From: Candidatus Nitrosopumilus sp.
GTDB lineage: Archaea; Thermoproteota; Nitrososphaeria; Nitrososphaerales; Nitrosopumilaceae
Reading direction: 5' to 3'
DNA length: 10,458 bases
Assembly (NCBI GenBank): GCA_018674605.1
Contig: JABGZU010000009.1
Location: 1 to 10,458 of the forward strand
Shown here: positions 1 through 5,542 of the stretch, piece after piece
How the letters are laid out: each line of letters begins with the position of its first letter
How positions within the stretch are numbered: position 1 is the first letter of the stretch
The notes under the pieces: generated by a model
Databases searched by the model: none
The model's input: the letters and a program-made list of their open reading frames with translations, nothing else
What the model was told of the DNA's origin: nothing
Program-made: the position numbers and the translations under genes

Positions 1-26
1 ACTTTGGATTCAGTAACATCAGTCAT
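1..26 (-). CDS. 5' end of an unidentified gene running off the left edge
   Basis: An ATG on the minus strand at 24-26 opens a frame reading MTDVTESK up to the window edge with no stop. A TATA-like box (51-60) lies about 29 bases upstream, the spacing seen at other genes here that appear to give leaderless mRNAs. No Shine-Dalgarno sequence precedes the ATG. Only eight complete codons are visible, so no product can be named. The call rests on the promoter spacing and on the otherwise empty 99 bases after the NAC gene. It could be a chance ATG. Confidence 0.4.
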
Positions 27-50
27 TATACTCAGAATTTGAAAATTCCA

Positions 51-60
51 TTTATTAAAT
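51..60 (-). promoter_or_regulatory. TATA-like box for the left-edge gene
   Basis: Minus-strand ATTTAATAAA is centred about 29 bases before the ATG at 24-26. This fits an archaeal TATA box with transcription starting at or very near the start codon. AT-rich sequence makes chance matches easy. Confidence 0.35.
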
Positions 61-88
61 CATTCATTTTTGAGGATATTTCAGGCAC

Positions 89-93
89 AAAAA
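89..93 (-). terminator. Short oligo-T after the NAC gene
   Basis: Just downstream of the NAC stop the minus strand reads AAAGGACCTTTTTG. A T5 run follows a small inverted repeat (91-101) that overlaps the stop codon. Archaeal RNA polymerase terminates on oligo-T tracts, so this is a plausible but weak terminator. The repeat is too compact to form a good hairpin. Confidence 0.3.
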
Positions 94-99
94 GGTCCT

Positions 100-441
100 T
101 TATTCAGTAGTTAATCGTAAAATTGCTTGAGCTAGATCGCCTTTGGCTTCTTCTAACGCACCTTTTGCTTTTTCTTCATCAACACCAGCTTGTTGACTAA
201 CTAATTGAATATCCTCATCTGAGAAAATTGGGACTTCTAACTCTGCCTCCTCATAACTATCTGCAGTTACAGTAAAAATAGAATTATCTTTTCCTTTCAT
301 TTCTGTAACAGAAGGTTTTGAGATAATGATTTCTTTCTTATCTGTTTTAATTATAACTTCTTGAACATTGTTAAGTTCATTCATATCCAATCCCATCTTA
401 TCCATCATTCTTCGCATTTCGCGATTACCTCCACGCATCAT
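100..441 (-). CDS. nac: Archaeal nascent polypeptide-associated complex protein (alpha-NAC homologue)
   Basis: Archaeal NAC is a homodimer that binds nascent chains at the ribosome exit tunnel in the cytoplasm. The 113 residues match the usual size of the family. A basic, Met/Arg-rich N-terminus (residues 1-15, probably ribosome-contacting) is followed by a NAC beta domain (about 20-62, with VQEVIIKTDKKEIIISKP). A C-terminal UBA domain (about 74-113) carries DIQLVSQQAGVDEEKA and GDLAQAILRL. Two adjacent ATG codons are possible starts. The first (439-441) is preferred because AAGGAG (453-458, complement) sits 11 bases upstream and because it forms an ATGA overlap with the stop of the PUA gene. 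The two genes are therefore almost certainly cotranscribed and translationally coupled, which suits a pair acting around translation and RNA. Confidence 0.95.
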   Translation of the reverse strand: MMRGGNREMRRMMDKMGLDMNELNNVQEVIIKTDKKEIIISKPSVTEMKGKDNSIFTVTADSYEEAELEVPIFSDEDIQLVSQQAGVDEEKAKGALEEAKGDLAQAILRLTTE

Positions 442-911
442 GCTACTATTTTCTCCTTACGACTTTTTAAACTATCTCTAACTTTGATAGCTACGCCTCG
501 ATTAAAATCAGACATCATTTTAGAGGATAAAATAGATCTACCAACGGCAATTACTTGATTTTCAAATAATATAGGAGTGTCAGCTGCAATACGTACATTT
601 TTTCCACACCATACAATGTGTTTACAAAATACAGATCTTCCTTCCATAACAAAAGGAGCAGCATCTTTGTTAATTTCAACACAATTTTCACGAAATGCTT
701 TATTTTGTAATAGAGTTTGAGCAAAATCAATACTAATAGCTAAACTACCATCAATTCTCAAAGTACAAAGTAATTTTCCTTCATGAGAAACAGTTCTAAT
801 TCTACCAGTTTTTCGTGATAAAATTATATCAATTTTTTTTGGCAAGTATTTTGAAACTCCACTTCCAAATAATGCATCCAAAGAATGTTGAAGTTTAACA
901 AAATGGTCCAC
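438..911 (-). CDS. PUA-domain RNA-binding protein (archaeosine transglycosylase C-terminal-like)
   Basis: A 157-residue protein with a C-terminal PUA domain at about 76-150. Recognisable elements are GRSVFCKHIVWCGKNVRIAA, the DTPILFENQ turn, VIAVGRS and the closing GVAIKVRDS strand. PUA domains bind structured RNA, typically tRNA or rRNA. Residues 1-70 resemble the small domain that precedes PUA in archaeosine tRNA-guanine transglycosylases, but no catalytic transglycosylase domain is present. It is therefore a stand-alone RNA-binding module, not the enzyme. The start is GTG at 909-911: an in-frame TAG lies three codons upstream and no earlier start is possible. A TATA-like box 24 bases upstream suggests a leaderless mRNA. 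The stop overlaps the start of the NAC gene. The RNA target is unknown. Confidence 0.85.
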   Translation of the reverse strand: MDHFVKLQHSLDALFGSGVSKYLPKKIDIILSRKTGRIRTVSHEGKLLCTLRIDGSLAISIDFAQTLLQNKAFRENCVEINKDAAPFVMEGRSVFCKHIVWCGKNVRIAADTPILFENQVIAVGRSILSSKMMSDFNRGVAIKVRDSLKSRKEKIVA

Positions 912-930
912 GTAAAACTAAAGATTATTC

Positions 931-939
931 TAAATATTA
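931..939 (-). promoter_or_regulatory. TATA-like box for the PUA-NAC operon
   Basis: Minus-strand TAATATTTA is centred about 24 bases before the GTG start at 911. It lies in the 89-base divergent region shared with the phoU-like gene. The spacing implies a leaderless transcript. Confidence 0.45.
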
Positions 940-968
940 GTTGAATGTTAACATATAGCATAAAAAAT

Positions 969-984
969 AACTATATAGATAGTT
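969..984 (+). promoter_or_regulatory. TATA box of the phoU-like/hflX/trm56/tfe operon inside an inverted repeat
   Basis: AACTATATAG (969-978) is centred about 26 bases before the ATG at 1001, so the mRNA is probably leaderless; there is no Shine-Dalgarno sequence. The box sits inside the inverted repeat AACTAT-ATAG-ATAGTT. A dimeric protein bound there would block TBP, so it is a possible operator, perhaps for autoregulation by the AbrB-type domain of the first gene. The promoter is well supported; the operator role is inference. Confidence 0.6.
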
Positions 985-1000
985 TTTTTATAAATAGAAT

Positions 1001-2047
1001 ATGGAAGAACAGGGTGAAACAAGAAAAATACAATTTACAGGCAAGTCATCGTATATAGTTTCATTACCTAAACAATGGATAACAGAATTAGGATTAAAAC
1101 AAGGTGATCAAGTGAGAATGGTTAGAAAAGGATCATCCACATTAGAATTGTATCCACCAAAATTTGAATCTCGTGTACAAAAAAAAGAAGAAGCTACAAT
1201 AGAAATTTCTGAAGATGAAAAACCAGATTCCATAGTTAGAAAATTAATTTCATTATACTTTTTAGGATTTAAAACAATTAATTTAAAATCAAAAAAAGGA
1301 AGATTAACCCCAACTCAAAAACATGCAACAAAAGAAGCAGTTAAGAGAATGCTGATGGGTTCTGAAATTATTTCAGATTCAAGTAATGGCATTACAATTC
1401 AAGTCCTAGTAAACTTGTTAGAATTATCTGTAGATGGGGCGTTTAAACGAATGATACATTTAGCAAAATCAATGTTAAATGATGCAATTTTAGCAGTTAA
1501 GGAAAATAATTTGGATTTAGCACAAGAAGTTATCAATACAGATGATGAAGTTGATAGATTTGGATTTTATATTATTCGTCAATTAAAAATCGCAATACAA
1601 AATGAACATGTTTTAAAAGAAATGGGATTTAGTAATGCTAGAAATTGTTTAGGATACAGATTAGTTGTAAAGAACATTGAGAGAACAGGGGATCATGCAG
1701 CCTTTATTGCAAAAGATCTATTAGAATTTAAAAAACCAATTAAAAAAGAAATTTTAGATAAATTACAAGAAATGAATGATTTTTCATTAACTGTATTAGA
1801 TGAATCATGTTTAGCCCTATTCAAAGAGGATTACTATCAGGCTGAAAAAACTATCAAAAAAATAGAGGAAATTACCAAGTATGAAAAGAAAATTAGAGAT
1901 GCATCAAAATCACTAAAAGATGATGAGGAGATATACAGAGTTAGAAGATTGGCTGAAAATATAAGAAGAATTTCCGAATATGCTAGTGATATTGCAGAAA
2001 TTGTGTTAAATATGAATATAGAGAAAATATTGAAAAAAATGGAATAA
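1001..2047 (+). CDS. AbrB/SpoVT-type DNA-binding domain fused to PhoU domains (phosphate uptake regulator family)
   Basis: A 348-residue cytoplasmic protein. Residues about 7-55 form a swapped-hairpin AbrB/MazE-like domain (RKIQFTGKSSYIVSLPKQWI, then ELGLKQGDQVRMV), which usually binds DNA as a dimer. The rest is helical PhoU sequence: a first bundle at about 140-245 with the metal-binding type motifs TDDEVDRFGF and ERTGDHAAFIAKDLLE, and a second at about 255-345 ending RRLAENIRRISEYASDIAEI. PhoU proteins sense or relay phosphate status. The archaeal AbrB-PhoU fusions are thought to be phosphate-related transcription regulators, but no phosphate transporter genes are in this window. It is the first gene of the operon and lies 9 bases before hflX. 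The start ATG has a TATA box 26 bases upstream. The specific target genes are unknown. Confidence 0.9.
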   Translation: MEEQGETRKIQFTGKSSYIVSLPKQWITELGLKQGDQVRMVRKGSSTLELYPPKFESRVQKKEEATIEISEDEKPDSIVRKLISLYFLGFKTINLKSKKGRLTPTQKHATKEAVKRMLMGSEIISDSSNGITIQVLVNLLELSVDGAFKRMIHLAKSMLNDAILAVKENNLDLAQEVINTDDEVDRFGFYIIRQLKIAIQNEHVLKEMGFSNARNCLGYRLVVKNIERTGDHAAFIAKDLLEFKKPIKKEILDKLQEMNDFSLTVLDESCLALFKEDYYQAEKTIKKIEEITKYEKKIRDASKSLKDDEEIYRVRRLAENIRRISEYASDIAEIVLNMNIEKILKKME

Positions 2048-2056
2048 TCTATCAAA

Positions 2057-3178
2057 ATGGACAAAGTAATTCTGATTACATATGACAAAGAAGATGCCGT
2101 AAATGAGGCAAAAGGATTATGCGAAGCTGCAGGGTATGAAGTAGTTCACATAATTCAACAAAATTATCTACAAAAACCAAAATATGGAATTAGTGGCGGA
2201 GTTTTAGAACAACTACAAGAGATTGCAGATAAAATTAGACCAGATGTAATAGTATTTGATGAAATTCTAAAACCCAGTCAAAATTATAATTTAGCAACAG
2301 AACTACAAAGAGAAGTTTTAGACAGAGAAGGATTAATTCTTGAAATTTTTGAAAGTAGAGCATCTAGTGCAGAATCAAAATTACAAGTAAAATTAGCACA
2401 ATTAAGATACGAAATGGTCAGAGCTAAAGAGAAAGTTCGTCTTGCCAACATGGGAGAGCAACCAGGATTTATGGGAATAGGACAATTTGAGATTGATGTC
2501 TACTATAATGATATCAAACACAGAATGCAGACAGTAAAAAAGAAACTTGAGAAAGCTGGAAAACAAAGAGAACTGCACAGACAAGGTAGGAAGAGAATGG
2601 GATTTGCAACAATTTCATTAGCAGGATATACATCTGCAGGAAAAACAACATTGTTTAACAAAACTACAGGTGAAACAAAACCTCAAAGTAAAGAACTGTT
2701 TACAACACTATCTACAACTACAAGAAGAATCATAATAAATCAAGAACCAGTTTTAATTGCAGATACAGTTGGGTTCATTAGTAAATTACCAGCATACATG
2801 ATAGATGCATTCAAGTCAACATTAGAAGAGTTAACTTATTCAGATATAATTATTCTAGTAATTGATGTCAGTGATTCACAATTAGAGTTAAGGAAAAAAT
2901 TTGCTAGCTGTATGAGAACACTAGATGAATTAGGTGTTAAAAAAGAAAAAATAATTTATGCATTAAATAAATCAGATTTAATGAAAAGAGAGCAAATTAA
3001 TTATAAAACAGAATTGCTAAATTTAACTGAAAATGAAAAAGTGATTTCAGTTTCTTCCAAAACAGGTGAAAACATAAAGGAATTAAAAAAAATAATTGAG
3101 GACATCATAGTAAATCAAAATCCATATAAATATAAAAAAAATAAATCAGAAGGAGCTGTAGAAACATTTGGTTATTGA
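2057..3178 (+). CDS. hflX: GTPase HflX
   Basis: A ribosome-associated P-loop GTPase of the Obg/HflX class, 373 residues. HflX proteins bind the large subunit and in bacteria split stalled or hibernating 70S ribosomes; the archaeal role is less clear. Residues 1-130 form the HflX N-terminal domain. A charged helical linker follows (about 105-182), containing RGLANMG-like KVRLANMGEQPGFMGIG. The G domain has G1 GYTSAGKT (190-197), a switch I segment FTTLSTTTR (215-223), G3 DTVGF (236-240), G4 NKSD (304-307) and G5 SVSSKTG (331-337). The segment after DTVGF (SKLPAYMIDAFKSTLEEL) is the typical HflX switch II. All GTPase motifs are intact. The 3' end overlaps the start of trm56 by 11 bases. ATG 2057 follows the phoU-like stop by 9 bases. 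Confidence 0.95.
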   Translation: MDKVILITYDKEDAVNEAKGLCEAAGYEVVHIIQQNYLQKPKYGISGGVLEQLQEIADKIRPDVIVFDEILKPSQNYNLATELQREVLDREGLILEIFESRASSAESKLQVKLAQLRYEMVRAKEKVRLANMGEQPGFMGIGQFEIDVYYNDIKHRMQTVKKKLEKAGKQRELHRQGRKRMGFATISLAGYTSAGKTTLFNKTTGETKPQSKELFTTLSTTTRRIIINQEPVLIADTVGFISKLPAYMIDAFKSTLEELTYSDIIILVIDVSDSQLELRKKFASCMRTLDELGVKKEKIIYALNKSDLMKREQINYKTELLNLTENEKVISVSSKTGENIKELKKIIEDIIVNQNPYKYKKNKSEGAVETFGY

Positions 3179-3701
3179 GGTAGTTAGAATAGGACAACGT
3201 GTTGTAAGGGATGATAGAGTTACAACTCATGTAGCACTAGTTTCAAGAGCTTTTGGTGCAGAAAAAATTTTCATGACAGAAGTAAATCCAGAAATTAAAG
3301 ATACTTTAGAAAAAATTAACAATACATGGGGTGGAAAATTTATTGTTGAATTTATTGATAATTGGAAATCAGTTATAAAAAATAAAAAAAAAGAGGGTTT
3401 TAAAATAATTCATCTATCAATGTATGGTGAAAAAATAAATGATGTTCAAGAAAAATTACGTACAGAAGAAAAAATGCTAGTAGTAGTAGGTGCAGAAAAA
3501 GTTCCAAGAGAAATTTATGAATTAGCTGATTACAATATTGGGGTTGGAAGTCAACCTCATTCAGAGATTAGTGCATTAGCGATATTATTAGATAGAATTC
3601 AAAATGGAGCACAATTTGATAAAGTCTTCTCAGATGCCAAAAGAAAGATCATACCCACAAAAAATGGTAAAAATGTTGAAGTTAATGAGACAAGGGATTA
3701 A
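3168..3701 (+). CDS. trm56: tRNA (cytidine(56)-2'-O)-methyltransferase
   Basis: An archaeal SPOUT-class methyltransferase that uses S-adenosylmethionine to 2'-O-methylate C56 in the T-loop of tRNAs. The 177 residues fit the family. The N-terminus VIEVVRIGQRVVRDDRVTTH and the following HVALVSRAFGAEKIF are characteristic. The C-terminal trefoil knot that binds the cofactor shows MLVVVGAEKVP and then NIGVGSQPHSEISALAILLD. The start is TTG at 3168-3170: it gives the family's usual short N-terminus, AGGAG (3151-3155) lies 12 bases upstream, and it overlaps the hflX stop, implying coupled translation. Together with TFE downstream it forms an information-processing operon. Confidence in function is high. 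Confidence 0.95.
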   Translation: MVIEVVRIGQRVVRDDRVTTHVALVSRAFGAEKIFMTEVNPEIKDTLEKINNTWGGKFIVEFIDNWKSVIKNKKKEGFKIIHLSMYGEKINDVQEKLRTEEKMLVVVGAEKVPREIYELADYNIGVGSQPHSEISALAILLDRIQNGAQFDKVFSDAKRKIIPTKNGKNVEVNETRD

Positions 3702-3727
3702 TAATAGAACCTTAGGAATGATGAGAG

Positions 3728-4243
3728 TTGGTAGACAAATACGAAGATCCTTTTGTTAGAATTGCATCAATGATTGGTGGAGATGAATATCTCAAAGTAG
3801 CAAGATCTCTATTAAAAGCAGAAGATGCAACGGATGAAGAGATTGCCAGTTCTACAGGACTCAGAATTAACATGGTAAGAAAAGTACTTTATGATCTTTT
3901 TGGAAAATCTCTAATCACAGGTATTAGAGTTAAAGATGAAAGAAAAGGATGGTTTGTCTACAGATGGAGAACTCGAAGAGAAGAAGTTGAACATTTTATT
4001 GAAAATCAAAAAAAGAAAATTGAAGAAAGATTACAACAAAGATTTGATTATGAAAATGCTTCTGACTTTTATCATTGTAGTAATGAAGATTGTCCAAGAG
4101 TTACATTTGAAGAAGCACTTGATGGAATGTTCAAATGTCCATCATGTCAAGATGTCTTAAATATTAAAAAGAATGAAAAATCTAGAAAAGCATATTCAAA
4201 GAAAATTGATGAAATCAAAAAAGATATGCAACAGACATTTTGA
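3728..4243 (+). CDS. tfe: Transcription initiation factor TFE (TFIIE alpha homologue)
   Basis: TFE helps open promoters and stabilises the RNA polymerase-TBP-TFB complex. The 171 residues contain an N-terminal extended winged helix (about 5-88; DATDEEIASSTGLRINMVRK is the recognition region and GWFVYRW the wing). A coiled linker follows (about 84-108), then a zinc ribbon with Cys117, Cys122, Cys137 and Cys140. The first cysteine pair is spaced C-x4-C instead of the usual C-x2-C, a small oddity. The basic tail (146-165) is rich in Lys. The start is TTG at 3728: an in-frame TGA lies two codons upstream, and the next Met would cut into the winged helix. It follows trm56 by 26 bases and is last in the plus-strand operon. 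Confidence 0.93.
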   Translation: MVDKYEDPFVRIASMIGGDEYLKVARSLLKAEDATDEEIASSTGLRINMVRKVLYDLFGKSLITGIRVKDERKGWFVYRWRTRREEVEHFIENQKKKIEERLQQRFDYENASDFYHCSNEDCPRVTFEEALDGMFKCPSCQDVLNIKKNEKSRKAYSKKIDEIKKDMQQTF

Positions 4244-4274
4244 TCAGTTAAAAAATAACTAATACAAATATAAC

Positions 4275-4281
4275 AAAAAAA
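4275..4281 (-). terminator. Oligo-T tract ending the hemerythrin-hypothetical transcript
   Basis: The 59-base convergent region between tfe and the acidic-tailed gene reads as T-rich on the minus strand, with a T5 run and then T7 (4275-4281), about 20-30 bases after the stop. This fits intrinsic archaeal oligo-T termination. On the plus strand only a weak GTTA-A5-TAAC repeat (4246-4258) follows tfe, with no T tract. Confidence 0.45.
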
Positions 4282-4302
4282 TTAAATTAGAAAAATTAAA
4301 TT

Positions 4303-4593
4303 CTATAATTCTTCATTTTGATCATCATCATATTCATCCTCATCATTCCCACATTGTTCTAATTCAATATAATTAGGAGTACCATCATCGTGGAAAAAGA
4401 TCTCAATACAGATATTTGTATCTAAAGTTAAGGCCAATGTTTCAGCTAGGTTTTTTGGAAAATTACTTGTTTTAATAGGATCAGCAGAATATCGATATTC
4501 AGTAATTTTTTCCTCATGATGAAAATCAATTTCAATATCACCATTAGTAAATTTTCTTACCTTGATTACTTCACCAAATATACTACTAGTCAA
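4303..4593 (-). CDS. Conserved-looking hypothetical protein with acidic tail
   Basis: I do not recognise this 96-residue protein. It has no signal peptide or membrane segment. Residues 1-40 look like alternating beta strands (IFGEVIKVRKFTNGDIEIDF, then ITEYRYS), a helix is likely at about 46-57, and further strands lie at 60-78. The last 19 residues are strongly acidic (NDEDEYDDDQNEEL). The start is TTG at 4591-4593, with AAGGA on the complement about ten bases upstream, overlapping the end of the preceding hemerythrin gene; no ATG alternative exists near the N-terminus. It starts two bases after that gene's stop, so the two are surely cotranscribed and may work together. Function unknown. 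Confidence 0.75.
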   Translation of the reverse strand: MTSSIFGEVIKVRKFTNGDIEIDFHHEEKITEYRYSADPIKTSNFPKNLAETLALTLDTNICIEIFFHDDGTPNYIELEQCGNDEDEYDDDQNEEL

Positions 4594-4595
4594 AG

Positions 4596-5153
4596 TTAAT
4601 TTCCTTGATTAGAAACATCACGAGTAAGATTTTCAGCTAATTCCTCATAATGTTGTCTAGATTTTCCCAATTCATTTAATTGAGATTTTTCGATTCCATT
4701 AAGTTCTTCATCAACTTTTTTAGAAACATGTTGTAATCGTGCTTCAGCCATCATGAATAATTTATTATTTTCTTTCCACAAATGTTCAGTAATATGTTCA
4801 GTGTAAAGTTGCATATCAGCTATTAATTTTGTAGAATTTCCAGACGAAAGATATTCTTTTGCAGATTCTTCCATTTGAGTTCCAATTTCTCGTGAACGTT
4901 GGTGATCCATCAACATCATAGCAATAGGTCCCATGTTAGTAGGCAATCCAGCCTCTTCTAAAGCAGGAAATAATGATTTTTCTTCCTTAGTATGATGACA
5001 AACATCAGTAAAGTTTTTTGAAAAATCAATTACTGGAAGTAAGATTGATTCAGGAATTGTTGTATTGTTATTTAATAATTGAATTGTAGATTCCATTGCT
5101 TTAATCACTTTTTCAATTAATTCATGATCACGACGTAATGAAGTAGTAGACAT
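4596..5153 (-). CDS. Hemerythrin-like (HHE cation-binding) protein
   Basis: A 185-residue soluble four-helix bundle of the hemerythrin HHE class, which binds a non-haem di-iron centre and in other members handles oxygen, nitric oxide or iron. The ligand motifs are complete and in order: RRDHE (His10, Glu11), CHHTKEEKSLFP (His53/His54 with Glu57/Glu58), MDHQRSRE (His84) and EHITEHLWKENNKLF (His120, His124, Glu128). Residues about 140-175 form an extra Lys/Glu-rich helix beyond the usual bundle. The ATG at 5151-5153 has a TATA-like box about 27 bases upstream and no Shine-Dalgarno sequence, so the mRNA is probably leaderless. The acidic hypothetical follows after two bases. A 20-bp palindrome lies about 40 bases upstream of the TATA box. 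An oxidative or nitrosative stress role would fit an ammonia oxidiser but is inference. Confidence 0.9.
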   Translation of the reverse strand: MSTTSLRRDHELIEKVIKAMESTIQLLNNNTTIPESILLPVIDFSKNFTDVCHHTKEEKSLFPALEEAGLPTNMGPIAMMLMDHQRSREIGTQMEESAKEYLSSGNSTKLIADMQLYTEHITEHLWKENNKLFMMAEARLQHVSKKVDEELNGIEKSQLNELGKSRQHYEELAENLTRDVSNQGN

Positions 5154-5173
5154 GATTACAAAAAAACAAATCC

Positions 5174-5185
5174 AATATCTATATC
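5174..5185 (-). promoter_or_regulatory. TATA-like box of the hemerythrin gene
   Basis: Minus-strand GATATAGATATT is centred about 27 bases before the ATG at 5153. No ribosome binding site is seen between it and the start, consistent with a leaderless mRNA. Confidence 0.55.
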
Positions 5186-5218
5186 TTTTTAATAAAAATA
5201 ATTAAAAGATGGAAATTA

Positions 5219-5238
5219 GTTAACGAATATTCGTTAAC
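5219..5238. repeat. 20-bp perfect palindrome
   Basis: GTTAACGAATATTCGTTAAC is perfectly self-complementary with no spacer. It lies 8-27 bases past the stop of the basic SWIB-like gene and 66-85 bases before the hemerythrin start, upstream of the TATA box. It could be an operator for a dimeric regulator of the hemerythrin gene or, as RNA, an 8-bp hairpin ending the upstream transcript. No immediate T tract follows on the minus strand, which slightly favours the operator reading. Confidence 0.8.
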
Positions 5239-5245
5239 AATAGAT

Positions 5246-5506
5246 TTAACGATTAGATAGGCTATTTGATTTTACAAATGCCCAGATTCTTTTGGTCATC
5301 TCACTAGGAGCGATTGGTTTTTTTCCAAATACTTGTTCTACAGTTTCTTCACGACCTGCAAAATTAATAGCGTATCCTCCAAATGCTGGTTTTTTTGTTT
5401 TTGATTTAGTAGCAACCTTTCTCTTTGGTGCAGCCTTCTTTTTTGGTGCAACCTTTCTCTTTGGTGCAGCCTTCTTTTTTGTGGTAATTTTCTTTTTTAT
5501 TGCCAA
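5246..5506 (-). CDS. Small basic protein: histone-H1-like Lys/Ala/Pro tail plus half SWIB-like segment
   Basis: An 86-residue, very basic protein with no signal peptide. Residues 3-40 are a low-complexity tail of KKAAPK/RKVAPK units (12-residue period, repeated twice in near-identical DNA), like the tails of histone H1 and chlamydial Hc2 that bind DNA. Residues about 53-86 (ETVEQVFGKKPIAPSEMTKR, then IWAFVKSNSLSNR) resemble the first half of a SWIB/MDM2 domain, where GKKP-x-x-xx-E-x-x-K-x-x-W-x-x-(I/V)-K-x-x-x-L is conserved. The protein stops where the second half would begin. The start is TTG at 5504-5506: an in-frame TAA lies five codons upstream and there is no ATG. A TATA-like box (5531-5540) sits 29 bases upstream. 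A chromatin or nucleic-acid-binding role is likely from composition; the SWIB assignment is by eye. Confidence 0.75.
   Translation of the reverse strand: MAIKKKITTKKKAAPKRKVAPKKKAAPKRKVATKSKTKKPAFGGYAINFAGREETVEQVFGKKPIAPSEMTKRIWAFVKSNSLSNR
5412..5483 (-). repeat. Two 36-base tandem units encoding the Lys/Ala/Pro tail
   Basis: Units at 5412-5447 and 5448-5483 are identical over their first 33 bases and differ only in the last three. Each encodes KKAAPKRKVA plus two residues, itself a doubled 6-residue pattern. Near-identity at the DNA level, beyond what the protein requires, points to recent duplication and potential for length variation between strains. Confidence 0.9.
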
Positions 5507-5530
5507 TTTCTTGTAATTTTATTTTAGATA

Positions 5531-5540
5531 AAGTATAAGA
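5531..5540 (-). promoter_or_regulatory. TATA-like box of the basic SWIB-like gene
   Basis: Minus-strand TCTTATACTT is centred about 29 bases before the TTG start at 5506 and begins only two bases after the arfC stop codon. The gene therefore probably has its own leaderless transcript besides any read-through from the riboflavin operon. Confidence 0.5.
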
Positions 5541-5542
5541 AC

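Noticed and set aside
361..558. Plus-strand open frame across the NAC/PUA junction
   Set aside because: It overlaps two well-supported minus-strand genes and has no family features or promoter.
4244..4302. Possible small RNA or tRNA in the tfe convergent gap
   Set aside because: It is 59 bases of AT-rich sequence with only a four-base-pair repeat and oligo-T/A tracts. There is no cloverleaf or stable stem.
5412..5483. Tandem repeat as a CRISPR fragment
   Set aside because: The units abut with no spacers and lie in frame within a coding sequence, encoding a Lys/Ala/Pro tail.
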